Source: Nitratidesulfovibrio termitidis HI1 (lineage in GTDB: Bacteria; Desulfobacterota; Desulfovibrionia; Desulfovibrionales; Desulfovibrionaceae). From it: 64,000 nt of DNA. The stretch spans positions 213,307-277,306 of the forward strand of contig NZ_KI632512.1 in the NCBI RefSeq assembly GCF_000504305.1, in the 5' to 3' direction. Shown here one piece after another: positions 33,761 through 43,509 of this stretch (positions are counted from its first letter, which is position 1; each line of letters begins with the position of its first letter). A program made the translations under genes and the position numbers. The notes under the pieces were generated by a model. The model saw nothing but the letters and a program-made list of their open reading frames with translations, made no database searches and was not told the DNA's origin.

Positions 33761-34165
33761 CTACAGGCAGGTGCCGATGCCGTCCATGTAGAAGCGGGTG
33801 ACCTGGGGCAGGCTGGCGTGGTCGCCTTCGCGGCGGCGGGCCCAGCGGCGGCGGAACATGCGCGCCGCCTTGCGGAACCGGCCCGATTCGAAGCCCAGCA
33901 TGTTCAGGGCCATCAGGGCATCGTCTATGGTCAGGCGTCCCTTTTCGATGAAGGCGTCCAGTTGGCGGCACACGGCATAGAAGCACTGCACCCGCCGCCG
34001 GGGCGAGAAGAAGCCGATGGAGGGCATGCGCGCACGCAGGGCGTCCACCGCTTCGCGCAGGGCGTCGAAATCGTCGATGCAGCGGATGGCCTCGTGCATG
34101 GGCATGCACTTGCGGTTCAGGAACTCCGCGAATTCGTTCAGGGTGCTGAAGCGGCGGCGGGACAT
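33761..34165 (-). CDS. Hypothetical basic helical protein
   Basis: The 134-residue product starts MSRRRFSTLNEFAEFLNRKC after GGGAGG. It is all-helical in appearance, Arg-rich (RFRKAARMFRRRWARRREGD) and has three Cys. No signal or membrane span. I do not recognise a family; charge suggests nucleic-acid binding but that is only a guess. Confidence 0.55.
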   Translation of the reverse strand: MSRRRFSTLNEFAEFLNRKCMPMHEAIRCIDDFDALREAVDALRARMPSIGFFSPRRRVQCFYAVCRQLDAFIEKGRLTIDDALMALNMLGFESGRFRKAARMFRRRWARRREGDHASLPQVTRFYMDGIGTCL

Positions 34166-34292
34166 GACGCACCTCCCGGCCGGTGAAGGCCCGCGATGAA
34201 GGACGTGGATACGACATTCTGCGTCATTTGTCGGCAAAGGACAAGCGCATGCCGTCCACGGCGCGTGCGAAGGGGGCGGACCCCGGAGCTGG

Positions 34293-34328
34293 AAAAGGGA
34301 CGGGGCCGGGCAGCACGCCCGGCCCCGT
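34293..34328 (-). terminator. Terminator after the Lys-rich small protein gene
   Basis: CGGGGCCGGGC and GCCCGGCCCCG arms with a five-base loop; minus-strand sequence continues TCCCTTTTCC. Seven bases from the stop of the gene at 34335. Confidence 0.75.
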
Positions 34329-34334
34329 GCGGCC

Positions 34335-34574
34335 CTACTGGTTCTGGTACTTGCCGGTCTTCTTGGACGCCTTGGCGACCTTGGTCTGCTTCTTGGCGGC
34401 GGTCTGCTTGGTGTTCTTCTTTTTCACGGCCGCCTTCTTGGGGGCCTTCTTCTTCTGCGTCTGCTGGGCTTCGATGGTCTGGGGCTTCTTCACCGTGGCG
34501 GCTTCGCCAGCGGCGGGCAGGGCCAGAAACGACACGCACAGGGCGGCGAGAAGGGCTTTGGTCAGGGTCTTCAT
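34335..34574 (-). CDS. Small exported lysine-rich protein
   Basis: Seventy-nine residues after AGGAGG. MKTLTKALLAALCVSFLALPAAGEA is a signal peptide; the mature ~54 residues are almost entirely Lys, Ala, Thr and Gln (KKKAPKKAAVKKKNTKQTA), histone-tail-like. Such peptides are likely disordered and may bind nucleic acid, lipid or cell-wall anions outside the membrane. No family recognised. Confidence 0.65.
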   Translation of the reverse strand: MKTLTKALLAALCVSFLALPAAGEAATVKKPQTIEAQQTQKKKAPKKAAVKKKNTKQTAAKKQTKVAKASKKTGKYQNQ

Positions 34575-35088
34575 GGTATGCAGCCTCCTGCAAGGGATTG
34601 TTTGCGCCTTCTCTGCGCTCATGGCTGTAAAAGTCAACATAAAAATGCCGATGGATTGTGCAACTGTGGATACGTGCAGGAAGAAACGGGAAATATCCCG
34701 CAAAGTAGATAGGCATGAAGGGTGAGAAGCATATAGTGGAAGCAGGGGTGTGGTTCAAAATTCTTGCTTGAATTTCAAACTATATGTGCCAAAAGTTGCA
34801 CTGTGCGCATGTGGCATATCAAGAATGAAGCAAAATGTGACATGCTGAAAGATGATACATGCTATAACTGCTGCTTGATTGCGGCATGACTGGGCGTCAC
34901 GTGTGAATCCATGCGGAAAGCTGGGTCACGTGCGGCTGGGCGTGCACCATGCCCTGGCATGTGGCCTGTTGCGGCGTGTGCGTTGTCATTGTGGACACTT
35001 TTCCATAGCCGTGTCAGACCACGGAGCACCCGCATGCCGCATGCCGTCTGCTTGTAGTGTCATTTGTCACCCCAAACCCCACGAGATC
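34575..35088. other. AT-richer intergenic region upstream of hrpB
   Basis: About 510 bases, with 34600-34880 clearly lower in GC than the flanks. It holds an inverted pair TTGAATTTCAAA and several TATA-like words but no coding frame. Promoters for both flanking divergent genes are expected here; none can be fixed. Confidence 0.4.
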
Positions 35089-37947
35089 ATGTCCGCATCT
35101 CCTCCGTCCGGTGCTTCGGAACATCCCGCCTGCCATCCGCTCATCCATCTGCTGGCCACAGGCACGGCGTTGCCTGGCGCGCCGGAACTGCCCCCGCTTC
35201 CGGTGGACACCGAACTGCCGCGCTTGCTCGGGGTGCTGGCCGGTGGCATGCGCGCGGTGTTGCAGGCTCCGCCCGGCGCGGGCAAGACCACCCGCGTGCC
35301 GCTGGCCTTGCTGGCGGCCCCGTGGCTGGACGGGCGCAAGGTGGTGTTGCTGGAGCCCCGGCGGCTCGCCGCGCGGGCGGCGGCACGGCGCATGGCCGCC
35401 ACCCTGGGCGAGGCGGCGGGCGAGACGGTTGGCTACCGCATGCGGCTGGATACCCGCGTGGGGCCGCGCACCCGCGTGGAGGTGGTGACCGAAGGCGTGC
35501 TGACGCGCATGCTTCAGACCGACCCGGAACTGGCCGACGTGGGCTGCGTGATCTTTGACGAATTTCACGAACGCAGCCTGCATGCGGACCTGGGGCTGGC
35601 CTTGTGCCTGGATTGCCAGGAAGGGCTGCGGCCCGACCTGCGGCTGGTGGTCATGTCGGCCACGCTGGATTGCGGCCCGGTGGCCACGCTGCTGGACGAC
35701 TGTCCGGTCATCGAAAGTGCGGGGCGCGCCTTCCCGGTGGCAACCCGCCACCTGCCCCCCGCGCGCAACTGGCTGCCCTACGAGACAACTCCGCCCGGCG
35801 TGCTGGAGGACGCGGTGGCCGACGCCGTGCGCCGCGCCCTGCACGAGGAGCCGGGCAGCCTGCTGGTGTTCCTGCCAGGGACGGGTGAGATACGCCGCAC
35901 GGCGGAAAGGCTGGCGGGGCTGGCAGGCACGCCGCACGGGGCTGTGACGGTGCATGCCCTGTACGGTGACCTGCACCCGGAGCTTCAGGACGCGGCCATC
36001 GCCCCCGCACCGCCCGGTACGCGCAAGGTGGTGCTGGCCACGGCCATTGCCGAAACCAGTCTGACCATTGACGGCGTGCGGGTGGTCATCGACGCCGGGC
36101 TGGCGCGGGTGCCGCGCTTCGACCCGCGTTCCGGCATGTCGCGGCTGGTGACCGAGCGGGTGTCGCTGGCCGGGGCGGACCAGCGCCAGGGCCGCGCCGG
36201 GCGTACCGGGCCGGGCGTGTGCTGGCGGCTGTGGCGCGAGGGTGAAGAGGCCACGTTGCGCCCCTTTGCCCGCCCGGAGATTCTGGACGCCGACCTTGCG
36301 CCGCTTCTGCTGGAACTGGCCCTGTGGGGCGTACCGGATGCGTCGGCCCTGCGTTGGCTGGATGGACCGCCGCAGGCCAACCTGGCCCAGGCGCGTGAGT
36401 TGCTGACCCTGCTGGGCGCGCTGGACGCTGCCGGGCGCATCACGCCGCATGGCAGGCGGGTGGCCGCGTTGCCCCTGCATCCTCGTCTGGCGCACATGGT
36501 GGTGCGGGCCGGGGAGCTTGGGCTGGGTTCCACTGCCTGCTGCGTGGCGGCCCTGCTGGAAGAGCGCGACCCGCTGCGCGATGCGGACGCGGATCTGCGG
36601 CTGCGGGTGGCCCTGCTGGCAAGTGGTGGGGGCGGTACGGGCAACAGGGGTAATGGCCCAATGCTGACCCGCCTGCGCGAGGCGGCCCGCCAGGTGGCCC
36701 GTCTGGCCGGTGTAGACCTTGATGCTGCCGCAAGCAGGGGGAAGGAGGCACGTGCGGGAGCTCGTTCGGGGGCACGTCCGGACGCGCGGCCCGACCCGGA
36801 GGCCACGGGCGAGGTGCTGGCCCTGGCCTATCCGGACCGGGTGGCCGGGGGGCGCGGGCAGGGTCAGTTCCGTCTGGCCTGCGGGCGCGGGGCGTATCTG
36901 CCGCCGGAAGACCCGTTGTCGCGCGAATCCTTTCTGGCCGTGGGCGACATGGACGGCGACGCGGCGCGTGGGCGCATCCGCCGTTGCGCGCCGTTGGCGC
37001 GGGCGCACATCGAAGAGGCTTTCGCCGCGTCCATCGTCGAGGGGGCCTTCGTGGTCTGGGACGACCGGGCCGAGGCCGTGGCCGCGCGGCGACAGCGGCG
37101 GCTGGGCGCGCTGGTGCTGGACGACGTTCCCCACGACGCGGCGGACCCGGAGGCGGTCACGGCGGCGGTGGTGGCGGGCGTCCGGTCCATCGGGCTGCAC
37201 TGCCTGCCGTGGACGCCGGAACTGGAGCAATGGCGTGCGCGGGTGAACTTTCTGCGCGGGCTGGAAGCATGCGAGACGGACCGGACGGCGGAGGATGTAC
37301 CACCCACTCCATCCTTTCCGCGCGAGCCTGTCAGTATGGGCGAGTCTGCCTGCCCGGACCTGTCCATCTGGCCTGACCTGTCCATCTGGCCTGACGTGTC
37401 CGATGCGGCCCTGCTGGCCGGGCTGGAGCAATGGCTGGCCCCGTTCCTGTCCGGCATTACCCGGCGTACGCAGTTTTCGCGCATCGACCTTGCGGGCGCG
37501 CTGGCGGCCCTGCTGCCGTGGGAACTGGCGCGACGGCTGGATGCCGAGGCGCCGGAGCGCATCGAGGCGCCGTCCGGCTCGCAGGTGCTGGTGGACTACG
37601 CGGCGGAAGGCGGCCCGGTGCTGGCGGTGAAGTTGCAGGAAATGTTCGGCGCACGGGAAACGCCCCGCGTGGGCGGGGGGCGCGTGCCGGTGGTGGTGCA
37701 CCTGCTGTCGCCCGCCGGGCGGTCGTTGCAGGTCACGCGTGACCTGGCCGGGTTCTGGCGCACCGGGTACCCTGCGGTGCGGGCGGAGATGCGTGGCCGC
37801 TACCCCAGGCACCCCTGGCCGGAAGACCCCTTGGCCGCACCACCCACCCGGCTGACCACCCGGCGCATGCAGCAGGCGGCCACGGCGGTCGCAACGCCGC
37901 GGAACGGCGAAAATGGCGGGGGAAAGGGTGGTGGCCGCACCCGCTGA
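35089..37947 (+). CDS. hrpB: ATP-dependent helicase HrpB
   Basis: A 952-residue DExH-box helicase. Walker A PPGAGKTT at 61-68, DEFH at 157-160, SATL, ATAIAETSLTIDGVRVVIDAG and QRQGRAGRTGPG mark the two RecA folds; the HA2/ratchet region and the HrpB-specific C-terminal domain (PAVRAEMRGRYPRHPWPEDP) follow. Function in bacteria is poorly defined. Two low-complexity insertions appear, AGARSGARPDARPD near 560 and a tandem DLSIWP repeat near 757-768 encoded by two exact 18-base units. ATG at 35089 has only a weak GAGAT site; an upstream start cannot be excluded. Confidence 0.9.
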   Translation: MSASPPSGASEHPACHPLIHLLATGTALPGAPELPPLPVDTELPRLLGVLAGGMRAVLQAPPGAGKTTRVPLALLAAPWLDGRKVVLLEPRRLAARAAARRMAATLGEAAGETVGYRMRLDTRVGPRTRVEVVTEGVLTRMLQTDPELADVGCVIFDEFHERSLHADLGLALCLDCQEGLRPDLRLVVMSATLDCGPVATLLDDCPVIESAGRAFPVATRHLPPARNWLPYETTPPGVLEDAVADAVRRALHEEPGSLLVFLPGTGEIRRTAERLAGLAGTPHGAVTVHALYGDLHPELQDAAIAPAPPGTRKVVLATAIAETSLTIDGVRVVIDAGLARVPRFDPRSGMSRLVTERVSLAGADQRQGRAGRTGPGVCWRLWREGEEATLRPFARPEILDADLAPLLLELALWGVPDASALRWLDGPPQANLAQARELLTLLGALDAAGRITPHGRRVAALPLHPRLAHMVVRAGELGLGSTACCVAALLEERDPLRDADADLRLRVALLASGGGGTGNRGNGPMLTRLREAARQVARLAGVDLDAAASRGKEARAGARSGARPDARPDPEATGEVLALAYPDRVAGGRGQGQFRLACGRGAYLPPEDPLSRESFLAVGDMDGDAARGRIRRCAPLARAHIEEAFAASIVEGAFVVWDDRAEAVAARRQRRLGALVLDDVPHDAADPEAVTAAVVAGVRSIGLHCLPWTPELEQWRARVNFLRGLEACETDRTAEDVPPTPSFPREPVSMGESACPDLSIWPDLSIWPDVSDAALLAGLEQWLAPFLSGITRRTQFSRIDLAGALAALLPWELARRLDAEAPERIEAPSGSQVLVDYAAEGGPVLAVKLQEMFGARETPRVGGGRVPVVVHLLSPAGRSLQVTRDLAGFWRTGYPAVRAEMRGRYPRHPWPEDPLAAPPTRLTTRRMQQAATAVATPRNGENGGGKGGGRTR

Positions 37948-38135
37948 CGGCGGTCCGCCGTCAGCCAGATGAGCGGCATGGCCGGTTGGCGGGCACCGTC
38001 CATATGCCCTCGGCAGCCTCGCGGCTGTGCCCCGGTGTCGCCAGTTGTTGCAGGTCGCTCGCAGTTGCCCATGGCTGCCCAAGGTTGCCCAGGCGGGCGC
38101 GGGTCTGCTATCGCGGAAAAAAGGAGACACACGAG

Positions 38136-38834
38136 ATGACACATCAACGCCGTGCGCGGTCCGCACCGGATGCCGGGCCTGTCTGCGGGTCCGCCACCTT
38201 TTCGGGATTGCTGCCAATCCCGCTGCCGATCCCGCTGTTGATCCTGCTGCTGGCGGCCCTGCTGCTGGGCGGTTGCGGCCCCAAACGCTCCATCACCGGC
38301 TTTCCCGGCGAATCCTCGCAAGAGGCGCGGCCAGCCCAGCAACAGGCCGAACCGCAGCGGCCCCGTATCGTTACGTTGAACACTCCGTATGATTCCAAGG
38401 AGGCGCGCCGCAAGCTGGCCCCTGGCAGGAACACCATCCGGGGTACGGCTTCGGCCAGGACGCCCGGCGGCGAGGTGGTGACCTGCGCGGGCAAGCCGGT
38501 GACGCTGGTGCCGGTGACGGCCTATTCCAGCGAACGCATGTTCGCCATCTACGGCAGCGACGGCAGCCAGGACAGGGGCACCCTGCGCCTGGGGCAGGGG
38601 GCGGCTCCGCCGCCGGTCATCACCAACGACGACCCGCGCTACCTTGCCGACCACCCGCAGACGGTGTGCACAGACAGCGGCACCTTCGTCTTCAGGGATA
38701 TCGCCGACGGACAGTTCTTCATCGTCACCGGGTTCACCTGGCTGACCGACGACAAGAAGCCGCAAGGCGTCGGTCTGATGCAGCGGGTTTCCGTGTCCGG
38801 CGGGCAGACGCGCAAGATCGACATGAAGCCGTAG
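38136..38834 (+). CDS. Hypothetical lipoprotein
   Basis: Encodes 232 residues from the ATG after GGAGACACACGAG. A long basic N-terminus leads to LLILLLAALLLGGC, a lipobox with Cys near residue 45. The mature part has a Gln/Ala/Pro linker and then a beta-rich domain (NTIRGTASARTPGGEVVTCAGKPVTLVPVTAYSSERM, GTFVFRDIADGQFFIVTGFTW) resembling carboxypeptidase-regulatory/transthyretin-like folds. Function unknown. Confidence 0.65.
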   Translation: MTHQRRARSAPDAGPVCGSATFSGLLPIPLPIPLLILLLAALLLGGCGPKRSITGFPGESSQEARPAQQQAEPQRPRIVTLNTPYDSKEARRKLAPGRNTIRGTASARTPGGEVVTCAGKPVTLVPVTAYSSERMFAIYGSDGSQDRGTLRLGQGAAPPPVITNDDPRYLADHPQTVCTDSGTFVFRDIADGQFFIVTGFTWLTDDKKPQGVGLMQRVSVSGGQTRKIDMKP

Positions 38835-39425
38835 CCGCCGACGGCATGCGGCCCCGTCCGGTCCGCATTCGATTCGCATTCGGTCTGCATCCGATTCGCA
38901 TCCGATTCGCATCCGATTCGCACCCGGGGCACATTCGATGTGCATTGGGGCCGGTAATGGCTGGGGGGCTCCGCCCGGCGCGTCCCCCCTCCGGCCTTTA
39001 CATTGCGCTGTTTGCAACTTTTGCCGAAAGGTGGGAAGTTGCCGTTCCGGCAACACATGCAGGTACTGTTACCGGCCAGGGGAAGCGCCATGCGCTTCTC
39101 ACGGCCGTTTTTGCGTTTTGTGGCCCGCGATGTCTGCTGTATCTCGGCGTCAGTCTTGCGGATTGGGTGGATTGGGCAGATTGGGCCGTGGCGCCTGTGG
39201 CGCCTGTGGCGCCAGTCGCGACTGGCGCGACTGGCGCGACTGGCGCACCGGGCATGCCCGCCGTGCGCAGCACCCCGCCCCGTCCGCCCCACCTGGCCTG
39301 TCCGGCCCGCTTGGCCCGTCCGCCACCTTCCGGTCCGCTTTGTCGCGTCCGTCAGGCCTGGGCACGCGGATGGAGGCAGGCATCGCATCCGCCGTCCTGG
39401 CTCACCTGAACTGATGGAAGTTTTC
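38835..39425. other. Repeat-rich intergenic region
   Basis: About 590 bases with two minisatellites: an 11-base CATCCGATTCG-type array (38865-38922) and GACTGGCGC/GTGGCGCCT blocks at 39186-39246 that are also self-complementary. No convincing gene; long frames here exist on several strands because of GC bias. Confidence 0.45.
38865..38922. repeat. Minisatellite of about 11 bases
   Basis: Five imperfect tandem units of CAT(T/C)CG(A)TTCG, starting just after the lipoprotein gene. Copies 3 to 5 are identical, suggesting recent slippage. Confidence 0.8.
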
Positions 39426-40070
39426 ATGGATAGAACAAAGGCCTTGAAAAGATATCTGGTCTTCGGGGGCTCGCTGTTTCTGTGCGCCTTCGGCATTGCC
39501 CTGGTCACCAATGCCCGGTTGGGCACCACGCCCATCACCAGCGTGCCGTACGTGCTCTCGCTGTTGTCGGGCCTGTCGCTGGGCATGCTTACCCTGCTGG
39601 TGAACATCGTGTTCGTTGCCCTGCAAATGCTGGTGATGCGTGAAGGGCTGTCGCGCAAGTACCTGGTGCAGATGCCCGTGGTGCTGGTGTTCAGCGTGTT
39701 CATCGACATCGCCATGGCCCTGACGAAGTTTCTGCCGCTGGACGGCTATCTGCTGCAGATGGCGGCGGTGGTGGTGGGCAGCGCCGTCCTGGGGCTGGGC
39801 ATAGCCTTCGAGATCATCTGCCAGGTGGGCATACTGCCCGGAGAAGGGCTGGTGGTGGCCATCGCCTACCGCACGCGGCTGATCGTGGGCAACGTGAAGA
39901 CCCTGTTCGACTGCGGGCACGTGGTGGTGGCGGTCATCCTCAGCCTGATATTCGCGGGCGTGGTGCTGGGGCTGCGCGAGGGTACGGTGGTGTCTGCCCT
40001 GCTGGTGGGCAATTTCGTGCGCCTGAGCGGGCCGCTGGCCCAGCGGTCCACGCGGCTGTGGGAGGGATAA
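39426..40070 (+). CDS. YczE/YitT-type membrane protein
   Basis: The 214-residue protein has about five membrane helices. YLVFGGSLFLCAFGIALVTNARLGTTPITSVPYVLSLLSGLSLG is the typical N-terminal half of YczE/YyaS/YitT-like proteins, and ILPGEGLVVAIAYRT with VKTLFDCGHVVVAVILSL the second half. Transport function is not established for the family. ATG 39426 is preferred for the GGAAG six bases before; ATG 39414 is an alternative. Confidence 0.75.
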   Translation: MDRTKALKRYLVFGGSLFLCAFGIALVTNARLGTTPITSVPYVLSLLSGLSLGMLTLLVNIVFVALQMLVMREGLSRKYLVQMPVVLVFSVFIDIAMALTKFLPLDGYLLQMAAVVVGSAVLGLGIAFEIICQVGILPGEGLVVAIAYRTRLIVGNVKTLFDCGHVVVAVILSLIFAGVVLGLREGTVVSALLVGNFVRLSGPLAQRSTRLWEG

Positions 40071-40189
40071 GGGGCCGTTTGGGCGTGTGAACCTGCACGC
40101 CCGTGCAAGCAGGATGGGCAGTGCGCGACAGGGGAGCATCAGATGGCGGGTGCTCCCTTGTCATTTGGCGGGGTGCATGAAGGCGAAGC

Positions 40190-40656
40190 ATTGCGGATGC
40201 CGTGCTGGTGCTGAACGCCGCCATGGAGGCGGCCCGCGCGCGTGAAGGGGGGCGTGGTGTTGCCGTCGTGGCCGACGAAGTGCGCAAGATGGCGGAAAAG
40301 ACCATGACGGCCACCAGGGAAGGGGCGACGCCATACGCGACATCCAGGCTGAAACGCGCAAGAGCATGGACAGCGTGGACCAGCCTTCCCGACCATCAAG
40401 GATGCGATGCCCCTGGCGGCCAAGGGGGTGAGGCGTTGCGGCAGATCGTGCGGCAGATCGTGCGGCTGGTGGAGCAGGCGTCGGACCCGGTGTGTTCCAT
40501 AGCCACGGCGTCGGAACAGCAGTCTTCCACCAGCGAGGAAATCAACCGCGCCGTGAGCAGGTGGCGGGCATGCCGTCGGAGACCTCGCAGGCCATGGGGC
40601 AGGCGTTGATGGCCATGTCGGAGCTGGCCCGACAGTGGCAGATACTGCACGCCTGA
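40190..40656 (+). pseudogene. Decayed methyl-accepting chemotaxis protein fragment
   Basis: The frame opens with [33 protein letters not shown], the hallmark hairpin tip of MCP signalling domains, then breaks. Shifting frame recovers [19 protein letters not shown], then [27 protein letters not shown], then [24 protein letters not shown] before TGA. At least three frameshifts and no N-terminal sensor or start. A 12-base duplication (CAGATCGTGCGG) lies in it. Confidence 0.85.
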
Positions 40657-40802
40657 TCGGGGACATGAAGTAGGCGGGCTGCCGCCCCCCCGTACGGCAT
40701 GGTGCGCTGGCAGGCGGGGGCTGGCGGGCATCTGGCGGATAACGCCGGGTGCCCGCCGTTCTTTCGGGCTGGCAATGGCTGTCAGTCGCGCGCCATCCAT
40801 GT

Positions 40803-42377
40803 TCAGGGTATCCCCGCGCTGGGCGTGTCGTCGGCCTGCCACAGTTCCACCCTGTTGCGGCCATTGTTCTTGGCCCGGTAGAGCGCACGGTCGGCCTGGC
40901 CGATCATTTCTTCCAGCGTGACGGGGCCGCCCGACCCGGCAACGCCTATGCTGACAGTCATGGAAAACCGGGTGTCGCCGTGGACCACGGTAGCCCGTTG
41001 CACGGCGGTGCGCACTCTTTCCGCAAGGTGCTCGGCCTGGGCCATGGATGTGTTGGCCGCGATGATGACGAATTCTTCGCCTCCCATGCGTGCAAGAAAG
41101 TCTGACTTGCGGGCGTGCTCGCGCAGTACCTCGCCCAGTTTGCGCAGAGCGGCATCGCCGGTCTGGTGACCGTACGTGTCGTTGATGGACTTGAAGCGGT
41201 CGATGTCCAGCACCAGACAGGCGTATTCCGTACCTGCGCGCAGGCAGGTTTCCGCGATGCGCGCGCCGTCTTCCTCCAGGCTGCGCCGGTTGGCGAGGCC
41301 GGTGAGCATGTCGGTGGACGTGAAGACCCGCAACTGCTCCAGATAGGCGGCCGTGCGTGCGGCCATGCTGCAGAAGTTGTCGTACAGCCGGGCCAGTTCC
41401 ACGGGCATCTTGCGGGTGTCGATGTGTTGGCAGGTGGTGTCATATTCGCCCGACAACATGCGGGTGGACATTTCGGACATGGCCTTGACCGGTTTGGTGA
41501 TGCCGGAGGCAAAACGCAGCATGAAAGGGGTAAGCACCGCCAGCGTCACCAGCGACGTGCCCATGAGTGTCAGCAGCATCCTGTGCATGTGCCCGAGAAT
41601 TTCGGAAAGCGGCGTCTCGCGCACCAGCAGCCAGTCGCCCGCCGTGATCAGGCGGCTGGTGCCGATGACGTCCACCCCGTCGTTGTTGGTGTATACCTGC
41701 GGCGTGCGCAACCCGTTGGAGGCGGGCGGGGTGATGATGATGGTGTCCGGCTTCGAACTGTCCAGCAGCATGTGATCCTTGTTTCGCAGCAGGAACGGGG
41801 ACCAGTCCTTCGTGGAGAACGACAGGGAAAACGTTTGTGCTATTGTATCGATGCGTATGGCGCCGGCAGCAACGCCAAGAAAGGTGCCCTCCGTGTCGCG
41901 GATGGGGCAGGTTACGATGACGGCGTTCGAACTGCTGACGCGGTTGTTGAAGATGGTGGTGATGGTGGACGTGCCGCTTCTGGCACTGGCGAAATACGCC
42001 CTGTCCGACACGTCGATACGCATTGATCCGTTGGGGTCGACGGTGACGATGCCTTTGGCGTCGATGAACACGAGATTGCTGAAATCACCATGCGATTCCA
42101 TGAACAGCGTGGCGATTTCTCGCAGTTTCTCCTGGTCGCCCCGGGTTGTGGCAGCCAATTTCGCCACGTGCGCGATGTCGCCCATACGGTGGGTGAGCCA
42201 ACGTTCGATGGATACGTGCAGGGCGTCCGTTTCTTCGGTGATGTAGGCGTAGGTGTCCGCGATGCTGCTGCTGCGCATGAAGCTGTAGTAGCCGATCAGC
42301 ATGGCGCACGCGGGAAGGATGATGAGCACGGCGGTGTACGCGTGCAGTTTTCCTTCGATGGTGGAAAGTGTCGCCAT
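40803..42377 (-). CDS. Cache-HAMP-GGDEF diguanylate cyclase
   Basis: The 524-residue membrane protein starts MATLSTIEGK after AGGAAG. One helix (about 12-32) leads to an extracytoplasmic double-Cache-like sensor (FIDAKGIVTVDPNGSMRIDVSDRAYF, GTFLGVAAGAIRIDTIA), a second helix near 265-290, a HAMP-like linker (GITKPVKAMSEMS) and a GGDEF domain. The active site is GGEEF at 432-436, a functional variant, and RxxD (RKSD) just before it is a c-di-GMP inhibitory site. It should make c-di-GMP in response to a small extracellular ligand. Confidence 0.9.
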   Translation of the reverse strand: MATLSTIEGKLHAYTAVLIILPACAMLIGYYSFMRSSSIADTYAYITEETDALHVSIERWLTHRMGDIAHVAKLAATTRGDQEKLREIATLFMESHGDFSNLVFIDAKGIVTVDPNGSMRIDVSDRAYFASARSGTSTITTIFNNRVSSSNAVIVTCPIRDTEGTFLGVAAGAIRIDTIAQTFSLSFSTKDWSPFLLRNKDHMLLDSSKPDTIIITPPASNGLRTPQVYTNNDGVDVIGTSRLITAGDWLLVRETPLSEILGHMHRMLLTLMGTSLVTLAVLTPFMLRFASGITKPVKAMSEMSTRMLSGEYDTTCQHIDTRKMPVELARLYDNFCSMAARTAAYLEQLRVFTSTDMLTGLANRRSLEEDGARIAETCLRAGTEYACLVLDIDRFKSINDTYGHQTGDAALRKLGEVLREHARKSDFLARMGGEEFVIIAANTSMAQAEHLAERVRTAVQRATVVHGDTRFSMTVSIGVAGSGGPVTLEEMIGQADRALYRAKNNGRNRVELWQADDTPSAGIP

Positions 42378-43072
42378 GGTCGCTTCCTGCGTTCGTGGCC
42401 CGTTGGAGGGGCGGGATGGGCCCATGATATACACAAGGGGGCACGGCGGGAATTATACCATGCGAAATGAGGGGGCGGCAGCGCTTGGCCCGCCGCTGGC
42501 TCTTTGCCCGAGGGGACATGCATGAATGCACTCGGGTTCGATGGGTGGCGATGTATATCGGGGAATGCTTTGTGACTATATTGTTATTTTATGGTGGATT
42601 GAAGGGAGGCGTGTGTTTGTTGGTAGAATAAATATTTGCTGTTTTGCTAATATGGGTATCTGTCGAGATGTGGTATGATTGGTGTGCTGGTGGAAGATGT
42701 GTTGAGTAATTGAATGCGTTTTGTATGTGTATTTATTGATGGTTGTATAGCGCTTGTTGATTGTCATAATTTCAAGAAAATGAATAGAACATAACTGTGT
42801 TGTGTGATTATGTAATTGATGTCTTTAGAATGCAGTATATTGAATCTGGAAGAATTACGATACAATGAAGAATGCATATATAGATTTGAATGAGGATGTG
42901 ATGTGATGTGATGTGATGAAAGGATATTCTGTGGTAAGTTGAAATGCGAGCTATGGTGTGAAGAAGTAGGAAGTATTGTTTTGAGAACATAAAGCATGAC
43001 GGACATGTCAGATTATCATCGATGCATTGTCAAATACGGCGTGAAGTCGTTACATTTGTATGTAAGCGTGGT
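42378..43072. other. AT-rich region with no recognisable gene
   Basis: About 700 bases whose composition turns strongly AT-rich from about 42540. Short frames on the minus strand are low in complexity (His, Ser, Tyr, Ile-rich) and lack ribosome sites. A pentamer GTGAT repeats about four times at 42898-42918. It looks like acquired or decayed DNA at the edge of the tct island. Confidence 0.5.
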
Positions 43073-43345
43073 TTAAGAAGACGCATTAGTGCGCAGAGAA
43101 TTGAAAGAATCGTGCGATATTTGAGGGTCGGTGATTGCGTGATGGGCCGTAAGTAACATGGCAGCACCAAATATCATAACTGCATCAATTGAATTGAATA
43201 TTTCTATGTTTGCGTTAAAATCTGGATTTATACATTGCGATATGGCGGGAATGCTTTCAACTTCTTGATCGATGAAGTCGTTTATTGTTTTAAACGCCGA
43301 GAAGTGGATTTGCTCCCCATGCTCTTGAAGATGGTAAGTGTTATT
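43073..43345 (-). pseudogene. Gene remnant, unidentified
   Basis: A 91-codon stop-free minus-strand frame in AT-rich DNA ends at TAA (43073-43075) and reads like real protein (HFSAFKTINDFIDQEVESIP, AVMIFGAAMLLTAHHAITDP). It has no start codon near its beginning and an in-frame TGA just upstream, so it is probably the 3' end of a lost gene. Family not recognised. Chance openness in AT-rich sequence is the alternative. Confidence 0.4.
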
Positions 43346-43509
43346 TCAGGCAGTGATATTGCAACGGGTTGGCCCGGTTTGGCTGGGCCTTGTCAGGGTT
43401 ATTGAGGAGAGGGGAGGCCCTTTTTACGCTTGCGGATGTCTTTGTGTGGCCCGCCGCGCAAAAGGGCCCCCCTGGAAGAGTTCGGGTTCGTCAACCGCTC
43501 ATGCCGGAC

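Noticed and set aside
42576-43006. Small minus-strand frames in the AT-rich gap as genes
   Set aside because: They are His/Ser/Tyr/Ile-biased, lack ribosome sites and overlap simple repeats.
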